Numbered from the stretch's first letter, positions 9,354-19,415 are shown. The stretch is 40,138 nt of DNA from Polaromonas jejuensis NBRC 106434 (GCF_001598235.1 NZ_BCYO01000033.1:1-40138); one strand, 5' to 3'. Notes: generated by a model from the sequence alone, not told the origin. Translations and numbers: made by a program.

Positions 9354-9710
9354 CAAATTAAGGCCTTCTTCTTGCGCCCCGTGAGTTCGTGACATTTGAC
9401 ACGGAATGTGACATTCATTCGTTTTTCACCGGGCCATGCATCGGCCGGCCCATGCGACCTTTCGGCGACGCCAGCATCCAGTCCAGGGGGAGAGAGGAAG
9501 AAATGGGTAGCGATGGCGCAGGGCGCCACACCGGAGCCGTCCCGTCAAGACGACATGGCAGATCAGCAAAAGGCGGGCGGGCCGGCAGCCGCCGGGTGTG
9601 CTGCCGGGGCGGAGGCTGCGGGTACGAGAGCGCTTTCGGGAACGGTGGTCATGCGCAAATAATCGCGCTCACCGGCGCAATGACTCCCATCGTTGCGCTA
9701 TGGTTGCGCC
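9354..9710. other. Intergenic region upstream of the TfoX-like gene
   Basis: About 360 bp without a gene I can support. GTGACATT occurs twice (around 9389 and 9408). A plus-strand open frame 9396-9662 has no plausible start near its 5' end and a low-complexity Ala/Gly-rich tail, so it is not called. The adhesin-operon and tfoX-like promoters should lie in or near this stretch. Confidence 0.4.
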
Positions 9711-10121
9711 ATGACCAGCCCCCAAAACGACTTCGCCATTTATTGCTGTGAGCTTTTATCCAGTGTGGGGCCGTGCACGGCCAAACGCATGTTTGGCGGC
9801 TTTGGCATCAGCACGGGTGGCCTGAGCATTGCCCTGATTGCCGACCTGGGCAAGGGCGAAAAACTCTGGCTCAAGGCCGACAAGGACACGCGCCATCTGT
9901 TTGAAGCGGCCGGCTGCGAGCGCTTTGTCTACAGCGTCACCAGGGACGGGGTGAAGGTGGCCAAAAGCATGAATCACTACAGCGCGCCCGAAGAAGCGAT
10001 GGAGTCACCGGGACAGATGGCCTCTTGGGCGCGGCTGTCGCTGGACTGCGCCCTGAAAGCGCGCAAGCCCGGCGTCAAGGCACCCCCGACAGCACCTCAA
10101 AAACGCCTCAAAAAAGGTTAA
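9711..10121 (+). CDS. TfoX/Sxy N-terminal domain protein
   Basis: A 136-residue protein with the TfoX N-terminal domain: LLSSVGPCTAKRMFGGFGIS, then LSIALIADLGKGEKLWLKAD and YSAPEEAMESPGQMASWARLSLDCA. In gammaproteobacteria the full Sxy/TfoX protein coactivates competence genes with CRP. Stand-alone N-terminal-domain proteins like this one are common and their role is not settled. A basic Lys/Arg/Pro tail follows the domain. ATG 9711 is chosen because the domain starts just after it; no strong ribosome-binding site is visible. Its stop overlaps the stop of the convergent glutathione S-transferase gene by three bases. Confidence 0.85.
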   Translation: MTSPQNDFAIYCCELLSSVGPCTAKRMFGGFGISTGGLSIALIADLGKGEKLWLKADKDTRHLFEAAGCERFVYSVTRDGVKVAKSMNHYSAPEEAMESPGQMASWARLSLDCALKARKPGVKAPPTAPQKRLKKG

Positions 10122-10762
10122 GCCTGGCCATCATGACGGTAAGTGCTGGAGCCGTGGGGTGCAGCACTGAACGCCGGCAGCAACTCCGCTTGGGATGAAA
10201 ACTCGCGCAAGGCCGGGTGGTCCGCGGCATTGACGACTTCGGGAAGCATCATGTGCGTGAACTGCCACGCGACCGCAGCACTGACTCCGGCCTGGTCGAT
10301 GGTGTCGCTGGCGACCGCCAGCGGCCTGCGATGCAGCTCGGATTCAAGCGCCCCGCAGGCCGCCAACAGCTGCCCGGTCACGCGTGATACCCAGGGCTCG
10401 TGCAGCTTCTCGGCAGGCCTGAGGTTTCTTTCATAGATGATCTGAACGCTTTTTTCGCATGCAGCGAGGGCGAGGCCGATCACTCGCAGGGCATGCTGGC
10501 GCTCTGAAATGCCTGTGGGCATGAGACTCTTTCGCGGCGCCGCGAGGACTTCGGCGTAATCGAGGATCAGCGTCGAATCCATGAGCACCTCGCCGTCGTC
10601 GCAGACCAGCGTTGGCGCCTTGACGACCGGATTGATCTGCTGAAACTGTGCAAACGTGCTGAAGACGGAGATGGACCGGTGCTCGAAGCGCAGGCCGAGA
10701 AGTTGCAGCGAGATCGCCACGCGGCGGACATAAGGTGAGTCGAGCATTCCGATGAGTTGCAT
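10118..10762 (-). CDS. Glutathione S-transferase family protein
   Basis: A 214-residue cytosolic GST. The N-terminal thioredoxin-like domain (1 to about 80) has MQLIGMLDSPYVRRVAISLQ, the cis-Pro region NPVVKAPTLVCDDGEVLMDS and the glutathione-binding acidic/Ser pair in this last segment. An all-helical C-terminal domain follows (about 90-205). The pattern SPYVRRV fits bacterial GSTs of the kind used in detoxification or small-molecule metabolism; the substrate is unknown. The start at 10762 has no strong Shine-Dalgarno sequence. It is convergent with the TfoX-like gene, the two stop codons overlapping. Confidence 0.9.
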   Translation of the reverse strand: MQLIGMLDSPYVRRVAISLQLLGLRFEHRSISVFSTFAQFQQINPVVKAPTLVCDDGEVLMDSTLILDYAEVLAAPRKSLMPTGISERQHALRVIGLALAACEKSVQIIYERNLRPAEKLHEPWVSRVTGQLLAACGALESELHRRPLAVASDTIDQAGVSAAVAWQFTHMMLPEVVNAADHPALREFSSQAELLPAFSAAPHGSSTYRHDGQA

Positions 10763-11097
10763 GATTTTTCCTGTTGAGACTGAAGGCGAAAACGCCAGCT
10801 TAACGGCATGCCGCGCTGGTAGCCATGAAACGCTTCAAGGCGGGTTGGATTCCAGCGGCGGCACACCCGGCCGCGTCCGGCCACCAGGAAGTCGGCATAC
10901 CCTGCGACGCCAACCAGCAGGCGGCCCAGCGCCAGCACGGCCGTCCCCAGTGCCAGGCCCAACTCGCACAGCGGCTGCATCACCGCCGCCTGCCAGCGCG
11001 CGGACTGCGGGGCCAGGGCACAGCCAGCCCCGGCAAGGCATGCCTGCAAAACAGACGGCGGCGAGTCCCGCGACGGCAAGCTGCTCAGCGTTTCCAT
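10567..11097 (-). CDS. Unrecognised ORF, possibly frameshifted at its 3' end
   Basis: The 5' part has a good start (ATG 11097, GGAG seven bases upstream) and codon usage with G/C third positions like neighbouring genes. It includes a hydrophobic stretch around residues 40-70 (LCELGLALGTAVLALGRLLV), possibly one membrane helix. The formal frame runs 195 bases into the GST gene in another frame, which is unlikely to be real. One alternative is a frameshift near 10880 into the frame ending at a TAA around 10800, with tail RFMATSAACR. It lies about 45 bp downstream of the DUF2917 gene on the same strand and may be its operon partner. No family is recognised. Confidence 0.35.
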   Translation of the reverse strand: METLSSLPSRDSPPSVLQACLAGAGCALAPQSARWQAAVMQPLCELGLALGTAVLALGRLLVGVAGYADFLVAGRGRVCRRWNPTRLEAFHGYQRGMPLSWRFRLQSQQEKSCNSSECSTHLMSAAWRSRCNFSACASSTGPSPSSARLHSFSRSIRSSRRQRWSATTARCSWIRR

Positions 11098-11141
11098 GAG
11101 GTGCTCCAGAATTTGCCGTTGAATCCGCCCACCCGGTCACC

Positions 11142-11633
11142 TTATTCGCAGGTTCGCGGATTGAAAGAGCGCTCCGGCGAGGTGCAACGGGCGCGAGCAG
11201 CTACGAAACTGATAGCAAAAGCGGTCGCAAGCCGCGTCATGGCCCGGCCTGCCAGCCCCGGCACACCGACACGCGAAACGGTTTCGCTGCGGCTGGCCCG
11301 CGCCGGCTCCCAGCTGAAGTAGGCCGATGGCACATGGCCTATGCCGAAAGACTCCATCACCAGGCTTTCACCAGCCCGCAGGAACAGGCCGTCGCCACGG
11401 CTGAGGAAATGGTCGCCGGCGCGCACGCTAAGGTCTTGCCCGGCATTGTTGAAAGTGACCCACACCCGGCCGTGCGCAATGCGCAGCTCGCCGGCCTGGC
11501 TGGCATGCAAGGTCAGCGCCCGACCCGCGCCCAGCTTCCAGCAACCGGGCAAGCCTTCAACCCGGCCGGTGGTGGCATCGGTCGCTTGTTGCAGATAGTG
11601 ATCGCTTGAGTGATGAGACGTTGCGTGGTCCAT
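11142..11633 (-). CDS. DUF2917 domain protein
   Basis: A 163-residue protein. The DUF2917 core lies at about residues 30-95: the segment GCWKLGAGRALTLHA is followed by GRVWVTFNNAGQDLSVRAGD and LFLRAGESLVMESFG, a small cupin-like beta fold of unknown role found mainly in Burkholderiales. ATG 11633 has GGAG seven bases upstream; the longer frame to 11705 has no such signal. A copy of the 18-bp stem-loop repeat lies inside the coding region near the C-terminus, so the last residues (FAISFVAARARCTSPERS) are partly repeat-derived. It is divergent from the LysR gene across 127 bp and so is its likely target; that is inference. Confidence 0.82.
   Translation of the reverse strand: MDHATSHHSSDHYLQQATDATTGRVEGLPGCWKLGAGRALTLHASQAGELRIAHGRVWVTFNNAGQDLSVRAGDHFLSRGDGLFLRAGESLVMESFGIGHVPSAYFSWEPARASRSETVSRVGVPGLAGRAMTRLATAFAISFVAARARCTSPERSFNPRTCE
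11199..11216 (+). repeat. Stem-loop repeat AGCTAY-N7-ATAGC, copy B
   Basis: Core AGCTACGAAACTGATAGC with upstream context ACGGGCGCGAGC, inside the 3' part of the DUF2917 gene. Confidence 0.8.
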
Positions 11634-11760
11634 GGTGTTCTCCAAAAAAGACCTGAAATCAGAAACGAGGCCTGAATGATCGCGCGGCGGGGCTTCCCGG
11701 TCCAATGAATTCGCGGTACGCTATTCATTCCATAAACGCATCAATAGCCACACCCCTGTC

Positions 11761-12744
11761 ATGCTGCATTCACAAACCCATTTACGCTCACGGCCGATTT
11801 CCGCCGGTCAGTTGCGCGCCTTTGAAGCGGTCGCGCGCCACCTCAACTTCCGCGCCGCCTCCGAAGAACTGGCCCTCACGCAGTCGGCCGTGAGCCGCCA
11901 GATCCAGGGGCTGGAAGAAGATGTCGGCGTCAGCCTCTTTCACCGCCACACCCGGGCCGTGGAGCTCACCAGTGCCGGTGGCCTGTTGCTGCGCGCGGTC
12001 ACGCCCTCGCTGGAGCGCATCGACGGCGCGGTGCGACAAATCCGCCAGAGCGCCGGACGCAAAAGCGTCTCGCTGACCACCTTTGCCTCGTTTGCGTCGA
12101 TGTGGCTGATTCCGCGGCTGGAGGTTTTCCAGCAGGACAACCCCGACATCGATATCCGGATTGATGCGTCAGACGCGGCGGTTGACCTGGATGTTGCAGA
12201 CCTGGACCTGGCCCTGCGCTATGCCCCGGCCAACCGTATGCCGCCGCATGCGATCCGGCTGTTCGGCGAGCAGATCACGCCGGTCATCAGCCCCTGGCTG
12301 CTCAAAAGCGGGCCGCCCCTCAAGAAGCCCGATGACCTGGCGCAGTTCACGCTGATTGAAGCAGGCGACGCCCACCACACGCACCTGGATTGGCTGAGCT
12401 GGCGACGCTGGCTTGATCAGCATGCCGCACCCAAGCTGGAAGCCAAACGCTGGCTCTATTTCAACTACTCCTACCAGATGGTGCAGGCGGCGCTTACCGG
12501 CCAGGGCGTGGTGCTGGCACGGCTGCCGCTGATTTCCGAAAGCCTGGCCCTGGGCGATCTGGTGGAGCCCTTGCCGCACATGCGCATGGACTCGCCGATG
12601 GACTACTGGCTGATCATAGGCCCGCGCAATGTGGCGCGGCCCGAAGTGATGGCGTTTTGTGAATGGCTCAAGGACCAGGCGGCGCAGACCCGCCAGGCGA
12701 TTGGTGACGTGCCCGATCCGGACACGCTGGACGGGCTCGATTGA
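11761..12744 (+). CDS. LysR family transcriptional regulator (GcvA-like)
   Basis: A 327-residue LysR-type regulator. The helix-turn-helix lies near residues 15-75: the segment RAFEAVARHLNFRAASEELA is followed by LTQSAVSRQIQGLEEDVGVS and LFHRHTRAVELTSAG. The C-terminal periplasmic-binding-like effector domain from about residue 95 has SVSLTTFASFASMWLIPRLE and the DVADLDLALRYA segment seen in GcvA-group proteins. The effector is unknown. It is transcribed away from the DUF2917 gene with a 127-bp spacer, the usual LysR layout in which the regulator controls its divergent neighbour. ATG 11761 gives the expected N-terminal length. It is convergent with the D-aminoacylase gene. Confidence 0.93.
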   Translation: MLHSQTHLRSRPISAGQLRAFEAVARHLNFRAASEELALTQSAVSRQIQGLEEDVGVSLFHRHTRAVELTSAGGLLLRAVTPSLERIDGAVRQIRQSAGRKSVSLTTFASFASMWLIPRLEVFQQDNPDIDIRIDASDAAVDLDVADLDLALRYAPANRMPPHAIRLFGEQITPVISPWLLKSGPPLKKPDDLAQFTLIEAGDAHHTHLDWLSWRRWLDQHAAPKLEAKRWLYFNYSYQMVQAALTGQGVVLARLPLISESLALGDLVEPLPHMRMDSPMDYWLIIGPRNVARPEVMAFCEWLKDQAAQTRQAIGDVPDPDTLDGLD

Positions 12745-12804
12745 AAACACGCATTCGACGGAGCCGGTCAACGCGCCTCCCGTTGTAGCGTGAACAGGCT
12801 CTAG

Positions 12805-14280
12805 CTAGGGCGCGTTGCGCTTCAACAGCCGGCCGGCATGTGCCTTCACACGGGCTTCACTGTGATCAGCGGCGTCATTGACATAGGCCAGTTCGCCATT
12901 GACGAAGACCTTTTCAATGCCTTCAGACAGCGCGATCGGGTCTTCATAGGTAGCCACATCGCGCACCCGGGCCGGGTCCAGCACCACCACGTCGGCATGC
13001 CAGCCGGCCTGCAGTTGCCCGCGCTCGTGCAGGCGGAAATTGCGGGCGGAGAGGCCGGTCATCTTGTAGATGGCGGTTTCCAGCGAAAAGAGGTTCTGCT
13101 CGCGCCAGTAGCGCGCCAGCACGCGCGGGAAGGCGCCCCACAGCCGCGGATGCGGATGCTGGTCATGCGGCAGGCCGTCCGAGCCGATCATGGTCAGCGG
13201 ATGCGCAATGACGCGTTTGACATCGTCCTCGTGCATCTGGAAATAGCAGGCGCCGCCGGGCTGCAGGCGGCGGCACACCGTCTTCTGGTCAACACCCCAT
13301 TCGGCGGCAATGGAGGCCAGCGTGCGTCCCGTCATCTCGGGATGCGGCGTGGACCAGCTCACCAGCACGTCGATCACGCCATCGACCAGGTCCTCGCGCA
13401 GCACGGTGGAGCCGGCCATGTAGGGATAGACATCCATGGCCACAGCCTGGCGGCCGGCGAGCGATTCGATCAGCGGCAGGGTTTCCTGCGTGCGCCCCCA
13501 GTTGGCCGGGCCGGCACATTTGTGGTGTGAAATGACCAGCGGCACGCCGGCGCGAAAGGCCGTGTCGCCGGCCTCATGCAGCGCTTCGATGATGGCCTGC
13601 ATTTCGCTGCGCAGGTGCGTCGCGTACACCCCGCCGAAGCGCGAGACCACCTGGGCCAGCCGCACCACTTCTTCCGCGGGCGCGGCAAACGCCTCTTCAT
13701 AAAAAAGACCCGACGACAGGCCGGTCGCCCCCTCTTCCATGCAGCGCGTGAGCAGGGCGCACATGGCGTCCAGCTCGCTGGCGCTGGCCGCGCGGCTCAG
13801 GTCGCCCACGCAGGCAAAACGCAAGGTGGTGTGGCCAATCAGCACCGCCACGTTGACCGCGGGCCGTGCATCCATCACGGCGCGCTCATAACTCTGCACC
13901 GAATCAAAGCGGAAGGAGTCGGCGCCGAGCAGGTTCAGCGGCGGCGCGGACTGCTCCACCACGAAAGGCGCCAGCGAAATGCCGCAATTGCCGCCGATCA
14001 CGGTGGTGATGCCCTGAGACACCTTGGGCAGCATGTCGGGGTGCTTGAGCACGATCGCATCGTCGTGCGTGTGTACATCGACGAAGCCGGGCGTGATGGC
14101 CAGGCCGGTGCAATCCACGCAGCTCACCTCCTGCAGCGCCAGGCCTTCAGGCAACTGGTGACGCAGATTCTTGCCGACCGCCGCAATGCGGTCACCGACC
14201 AGCAGCACATCGCCGGTCCAGCCACTGGCACCTGTGCCATCAATCACCAGCCCATTCTCTAGCAAAGTAGCTCGCGTCAT
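12805..14280 (-). CDS. N-acyl-D-amino-acid deacylase (D-aminoacylase)
   Basis: A 491-residue amidohydrolase-superfamily enzyme that hydrolyses N-acyl-D-amino acids to free D-amino acids. Metal and catalytic signatures are present: HTHDD (His70, His72), the Cys of GGNCGIS near residue 99 that ligates zinc in D-aminoacylases, ATHLRSE, ISHHKCAG, MDVYPYMAGSTVLRED and GSDGLPHDQHPHPRLWGAFP carrying the catalytic Asp. The start at 14280 overlaps the stop of the RpiR gene as ATGA, showing translational coupling; a longer frame to 14340 lies inside that gene. It is the last gene of the eight-gene operon. Acyl chain and amino-acid preference cannot be read from sequence, and relatives acting on D-glutamate or dihydropyrimidines exist. 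Confidence 0.93.
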   Translation of the reverse strand: MTRATLLENGLVIDGTGASGWTGDVLLVGDRIAAVGKNLRHQLPEGLALQEVSCVDCTGLAITPGFVDVHTHDDAIVLKHPDMLPKVSQGITTVIGGNCGISLAPFVVEQSAPPLNLLGADSFRFDSVQSYERAVMDARPAVNVAVLIGHTTLRFACVGDLSRAASASELDAMCALLTRCMEEGATGLSSGLFYEEAFAAPAEEVVRLAQVVSRFGGVYATHLRSEMQAIIEALHEAGDTAFRAGVPLVISHHKCAGPANWGRTQETLPLIESLAGRQAVAMDVYPYMAGSTVLREDLVDGVIDVLVSWSTPHPEMTGRTLASIAAEWGVDQKTVCRRLQPGGACYFQMHEDDVKRVIAHPLTMIGSDGLPHDQHPHPRLWGAFPRVLARYWREQNLFSLETAIYKMTGLSARNFRLHERGQLQAGWHADVVVLDPARVRDVATYEDPIALSEGIEKVFVNGELAYVNDAADHSEARVKAHAGRLLKRNAP

Positions 14281-15209
14281 TTGGCATCGCTTTCGTTGAG
14301 TGTGAGTTTGCTTTCGTTGACCGCGGCGGCCGTCCCCCAATCGAGCTTGGGGTAGTGCCGCATGTCCACGCCGCGCGTGCTGAGCACGTCGCGCACGCCG
14401 CCCAGTCGCTTGACGGCCAGGTCGCCCAGGCGCTGCGCCACCAGCACCGTGACAATTTCAATCACGGTCAGGTGGACCAGGTAGGCCTCGGTGCCCACAT
14501 GCATGACCGGATCCTCAGGCACATGGATGCCCAGCACAATGTCGGCATGCCGGGCCAGCTCGGTGCCCTGCTGGGTCAGGGCAATCACCGTGGCGCCCTG
14601 CGAGCGGGCCACGTCCACCGCTTCGATCAGCGACGGCATGCCGCCCACGTGCGAAATGGCAAACACCACGCCCTGTTTGCCAATGGTGGCCGCCGACACC
14701 AGCTGCAAATGGATGTCCAGGTAGGCGTTGGACACCAGCCCCAGCCGGAACAGCCGGGCCTGCATGTCGGAGGCCATGAAGCTGGAGGTCACGCCCACGC
14801 TGTAGCAGTCCACGCGGCTGGCGCGAACGATGGCGTCGGCGGCGGCTTCTACCGCCGCCACGCTGAGCTGGGCCTGCACCCCGCTGACCGCGGTGGCGGC
14901 CCCCTTGATGACTTTGGAGATGACCTCCTGCGCGCCGTCATGGAGCTGCACCCGGCGATGCAGGGGCGAACCGCTGACGGCCATTTCCTGCGCCAGCGCC
15001 AGCTTGAACTCGCGCAGGCCCGGGTAGCCCAGGTCGCGGCAGGTGCGCATGACGGTGGGCAAGGAGCTGCCCGCGCGCTGCGCCAGCTGCTCAAAGCTCT
15101 CATCCAGCACCCGCTGGGGGTCCTGCAGGATCAGCGCCAGCACGTTGCGCCGCGAGGTCGGCGCGCTTGCGATGGCTTCGGCAATTTTGGCTAGAACTTT
15201 TGAAGTCAT
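14277..15209 (-). CDS. MurR/RpiR family transcriptional regulator
   Basis: A 310-residue regulator. The N-terminal RpiR helix-turn-helix covers about 1-80, including FEQLAQRAGSSLPTVMRTCR. The C-terminal SIS domain (about 130-260) has CYSVGVTSSFMASDMQARLF and VVFAISHVGGMPSLIEAVDV, folds that usually bind phosphosugars or related anionic ligands. It lies inside the D-amino-acid operon between the PLP enzyme and the D-aminoacylase, six bases after the former and overlapping the latter by four. This makes it the obvious regulator of the unit. RpiR proteins often bind short palindromes, and the twin TGAAA-N5-TTTCA sites at 22050 and 22133 are proposed as its operators. Repressor versus activator role is not determinable. 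Confidence 0.92.
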   Translation of the reverse strand: MTSKVLAKIAEAIASAPTSRRNVLALILQDPQRVLDESFEQLAQRAGSSLPTVMRTCRDLGYPGLREFKLALAQEMAVSGSPLHRRVQLHDGAQEVISKVIKGAATAVSGVQAQLSVAAVEAAADAIVRASRVDCYSVGVTSSFMASDMQARLFRLGLVSNAYLDIHLQLVSAATIGKQGVVFAISHVGGMPSLIEAVDVARSQGATVIALTQQGTELARHADIVLGIHVPEDPVMHVGTEAYLVHLTVIEIVTVLVAQRLGDLAVKRLGGVRDVLSTRGVDMRHYPKLDWGTAAAVNESKLTLNESDAK

Positions 15210-15215
15210 GGGGTG

Positions 15216-16508
15216 TCAGAAACAGGTCACCAGGGCATCGCACACCGTGTAGCTTTCATCGACCACCGGCATCCAGCGCCATTTGTCAAAGGTGGTGCAA
15301 GGGTGTGAAATGCCCAGCGCCACCAGGTCGCCCACCTTGAGCGCCGCATGTTCGGGGCCGGTGCCGCGCAGGTAGGCGTGCTGGTCGTTGAGGGCCGTGA
15401 TCTTCCAGTCCGATGGCGCGGCCACGGGCGCGGCGCCGGGCGCATTGACCGAGGACAGCGGTATCGGCAGTTCCAGATCGTAGGACAGGTCGCGCCGGCC
15501 AACGGCCAGAATGGCCAAGCCCGGCTCGGGGCAGGACTGCACCGTGGCCCAGACCTCGATGGCGGGCTTCAGGCCATCGCTGTCATGCAGGCGGGCATTG
15601 ACCGAGGCGACCAGGCGCTTGTAGTTGCCGTGGTCATGCGTGATGTAGCAGCCCGAACGCAGCAGGCCGCGCACCGGCCGGGAAAGCTTGGGCGTGAGCC
15701 AGCCGCTGACCAAGTCAAAAATCGCCGAGCCGCCGGCGGTCATCAAAACTTCGTCGCCGTCGAACAGGCCTTGCCGGTCGCAGGCCAGGGCGATACCGCA
15801 GACGCGCTGCATGAGCGTGTCGGCATACGCCTTGTCCGCTTCCGAATCACCCGTGGCGCCCTGCCCTTCATAGGTCTCGATGCCCACCAGGCGGCAGGCC
15901 GGGCTGGCGTGGATGGCGGCGGCAAGGGCCATCGCATTGGCTTCGTTGCGCACGCCCGTGCGCGCGCCCATGACGCCGATCTCCAGCAGCACCTCGAAGG
16001 GCGAGACCACCAGGGCGGCATTCGTGCGCGCCCAAGCTTCGATCAGCGCCAGCTGTGCCGGCGAATCCACCAGGAACACGATGCGCAGGCCGGGGTATTC
16101 GCGCAGCATGCCCTGGATGCCGGCCAGGTCGATGGCGTTCACCACCTGGTTGGCGATGATGAGGCGCCGGGCGCCGGCAGTGATGCCGGCGCGCATCTGC
16201 GCGACCGTGGCAAAGGTCAGGCCCCAGGCGCCTTCGTCGAGCTGACGCTGGAGCAGTTGCGGCGACATCGTCGTCTTGCCATGCGGCGCCATGTCCACGC
16301 CCTGGCCTTTGGCAAAGCGCTGCATCCAGCCAAGGTTGTGCCTCATCGCCGATTGCTTGACGACGGCCAGCGGCAGCGGCAGGTCGCCCCTGAGCACGTT
16401 CCAGCCCTGCTTGCCCATGTCGGAGCGGCGAACCGGCCCGCTTGTGTGGGGAAAACCCTTGAAGGAGCGATCGATTTCCGGGTCGAGAAGGTCTTGCAAA
16501 GTGGTCAT
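15216..16508 (-). CDS. D-serine deaminase / D-threonine aldolase-like PLP enzyme
   Basis: A 430-residue fold-type III (alanine-racemase-like) PLP enzyme. The cofactor Lys is in MAPHGKTTMSPQL (about residue 78). The C-terminal DSD1-like domain ends in GISHPCTTFDKW, whose His and Cys match the zinc ligands of eukaryotic-type D-serine dehydratase. Relatives dehydrate or deaminate D-hydroxy-amino acids (D-Ser to pyruvate via 2-aminoacrylate) or act as D-threonine aldolases; databases often call this group 'amino acid deaminase'. It lies 18 bp after the second transporter ATPase gene and six bases before rpiR. With D-aminoacylase and ridA in the same locus, D-amino-acid breakdown producing an enamine intermediate is the best-fitting role. 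Exact substrate unknown. Confidence 0.86.
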   Translation of the reverse strand: MTTLQDLLDPEIDRSFKGFPHTSGPVRRSDMGKQGWNVLRGDLPLPLAVVKQSAMRHNLGWMQRFAKGQGVDMAPHGKTTMSPQLLQRQLDEGAWGLTFATVAQMRAGITAGARRLIIANQVVNAIDLAGIQGMLREYPGLRIVFLVDSPAQLALIEAWARTNAALVVSPFEVLLEIGVMGARTGVRNEANAMALAAAIHASPACRLVGIETYEGQGATGDSEADKAYADTLMQRVCGIALACDRQGLFDGDEVLMTAGGSAIFDLVSGWLTPKLSRPVRGLLRSGCYITHDHGNYKRLVASVNARLHDSDGLKPAIEVWATVQSCPEPGLAILAVGRRDLSYDLELPIPLSSVNAPGAAPVAAPSDWKITALNDQHAYLRGTGPEHAALKVGDLVALGISHPCTTFDKWRWMPVVDESYTVCDALVTCF

Positions 16509-16526
16509 GGATGATTCTTTCTTGGT

Positions 16527-17491
16527 TTATGCCGCCACCAGCGCGATGTCATCGCGGATGCAGGCCTTGAAACGGCCTTGCCCCATGTCGCGCAGCTCGG
16601 GGCGGGTGCTGGCGCAGGCCTCGATCGCATGCGGGCAGCGGGTGCGGAACACGCAGCCGGAAGGCGGGTTGACGGGGCTGGGAATGTCGCCCTTGAGCGC
16701 GACATGCTCACTTTTCTGCTCGGGGTCGGGCTTGGGCGAGGCGGCCAGCAGGGCCTGGGTGTAGGGGTGCAAGGGCCGCGCAAACAGCTCGGCCGTAGGC
16801 GCCACTTCCATCACCCGGCCCAGGTACAGCACCACCACGCGGTCGCACAGGTATTCGACCACGTCGAGGTCGTGCGAGATGAACAGCATGGTCAGCGACA
16901 GGCGGTCGCGCAGGTCGCACAGCAGGTTGACCACCTGCGCCTGGATCGAGACATCGAGCGCCGACAGCGGTTCGTCGGCCACGATGAATTCGGGCTCGAC
17001 CGCCAGAGCGCGGGCCACACCAATGCGCTGGCGCTGGCCGCCCGAAAACTCATGCGGGTAGCGGCTGGCATGTTCGGCGCGCAAGCCGACGAGTTCCAGC
17101 AGCTCGGCAATGCGCTTGTTCCTGGCCTCCTTGCCTTTGGCCAGCCCATGCACCTGCAAAGCCTCGCCCAGAATGTCCTTCACGCGCATCTTCGGGTTCA
17201 GGCTGGCGTAGGGGTCCTGGAAGATCATCTGCAGCTTGCTGCGCAAGGTGCGCATGCGGGCGCTGGAGGCCGCCCCCAGGTCTTCGCCGCGGTACAGCAC
17301 CTGGCCCGAGGTGCTTTCGATCAGGCGCAGCAAAGTGCGGCCAATGGTGCTTTTGCCGGAACCCGATTCGCCGACCAGGCCCAGCGTTTCGCCGGCCTGG
17401 ATGGAAAAGGACACATCGTCCACCGCCCGCACCGGCTTGGCCGGCGCGCCGAAATAGCGGTGCAGTTGTTTGACTTCGATCAGCGGTGCGC

Positions 17492-17495
<4 letters not shown>
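16527..17495 (-). CDS. dppF: Peptide-type ABC transporter ATP-binding protein (DppF-like)
   Basis: A 322-residue ABC ATPase of the Opp/Dpp/Nik group. Walker A GESGSGKST is at 42-50, the Q-loop at QMIFQDPYASLNPKM, the signature FSGGQRQRIGVARA, Walker B IVADEPLSALD and the H-loop FISHDL. The C-terminal oligopeptide-transporter extension contains the Cys-rich GCVFRTRCPHAIEAC, which can hold an iron-sulfur cluster in this family. The start overlaps the stop of the upstream ATPase gene by ATGA. It pairs with that ATPase to power the importer. The symbol reflects family resemblance; the solute is inferred from context to be an N-acyl-D-amino acid or D-residue peptide. Confidence 0.93.
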
Positions 17496-18547
<1,052 letters not shown>

Positions 18548-18557
18548 GGTCGGGGTC

Positions 18558-19397
18558 TCACATCGACTTCTTGAGCCGGGGGTCCAGCAAATCACGCACG
18601 CCGTCACCCAGCAACTGCAGGGACAGCGCGGTCAGGATGATGGCGAGTCCGGGAAACAGCACGATCCAGAGCGCCTCGTGCGCATACTGCTGGCTGCCCG
18701 CCACCATGGTGCCCCAGGTCGGGATTTCGGGCGGCACGCCCACGCCCAGGAAGGACAACGCGGCCTCGGCCAGGATGGCATAGGCAAAGATGAACGAGGC
18801 CTGCACCAGGATGGGCGACATCAGGTTGGGCAGGATGTGCCGCCACAAGATGCCGGCGGTCGACACGCCGACGGCCCGCGCCGCTTCGACAAACAGCAGC
18901 TCGCGCACCACCAGGGTCGAGGCGCGCACCACGCGGGCCACGCGCGGCGAATACACCAGCACCAGCGCCAGCACCACATTGAGCATGGAGGGGCCCAAAA
19001 TGGCCACCAGCGCAATGGCCAGCAGGATGTCGGGCAAAGACATCATGGCGTCCACCACGCGCATGATGGGTGCATCGAGCCGGCGGAAAAAACCCGCCAC
19101 CAGGCCAAACAGCGTGCCGAACGCAATCGAGCCCATGGCGGTCAGCGCGGCAATCGTGAGCGAATAGCGGCCGCCAAAGGCGATGCGCGCAAACAGGTCA
19201 CGCCCGAGTTCGTCGGTGCCCATCAGATGGCTGGCCGTGGGCACCGACAGGCGCTCGCGCACCGCGGTGTCATTCGGGTCGTAGCCAGTGACCACGTTGG
19301 CCAGCAGGGCCAGCACCACCACCAGCAGCAGGCAGATGGCGGCAGCCAGCACAATGCGGCGACGGAACAGTTTTTTAAGAACGAGTGGAATTTTCAT
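18558..19397 (-). CDS. dppC: Peptide-type ABC transporter permease (DppC-like)
   Basis: A 279-residue inner-membrane permease. One N-terminal helix (IVLAAAICLLLVVVLALLAN) is followed by the family marker HLMGTDELGRDLFARIAFGG, then about five more helices. The coupling loop EAARAVGVSTAGILWRHILP is the EAA motif that docks on the ATPases. LSFLGVGVPPEIPTWGTMV and the end DLLDPRLKKSM are characteristic of DppC/OppC. It lies 18 bp after the partner permease gene and 10 bp before the first ATPase gene, in one operon. Confidence 0.94.
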   Translation of the reverse strand: MKIPLVLKKLFRRRIVLAAAICLLLVVVLALLANVVTGYDPNDTAVRERLSVPTASHLMGTDELGRDLFARIAFGGRYSLTIAALTAMGSIAFGTLFGLVAGFFRRLDAPIMRVVDAMMSLPDILLAIALVAILGPSMLNVVLALVLVYSPRVARVVRASTLVVRELLFVEAARAVGVSTAGILWRHILPNLMSPILVQASFIFAYAILAEAALSFLGVGVPPEIPTWGTMVAGSQQYAHEALWIVLFPGLAIILTALSLQLLGDGVRDLLDPRLKKSM

Positions 19398-19415
19398 ATA
19401 ACAGCGCTCAGTCGC

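Noticed and set aside
9396..9662. 88-codon open frame upstream of the TfoX-like gene
   Set aside because: TTG start without a ribosome-binding site and a low-complexity tail; no recognisable family.
12770..12816. Inverted repeat AACGCGCC / GGCGCGTT between lysR and the D-aminoacylase gene as a terminator
   Set aside because: Long loop, no T-run, and one arm lies inside the last codons of the D-aminoacylase gene.
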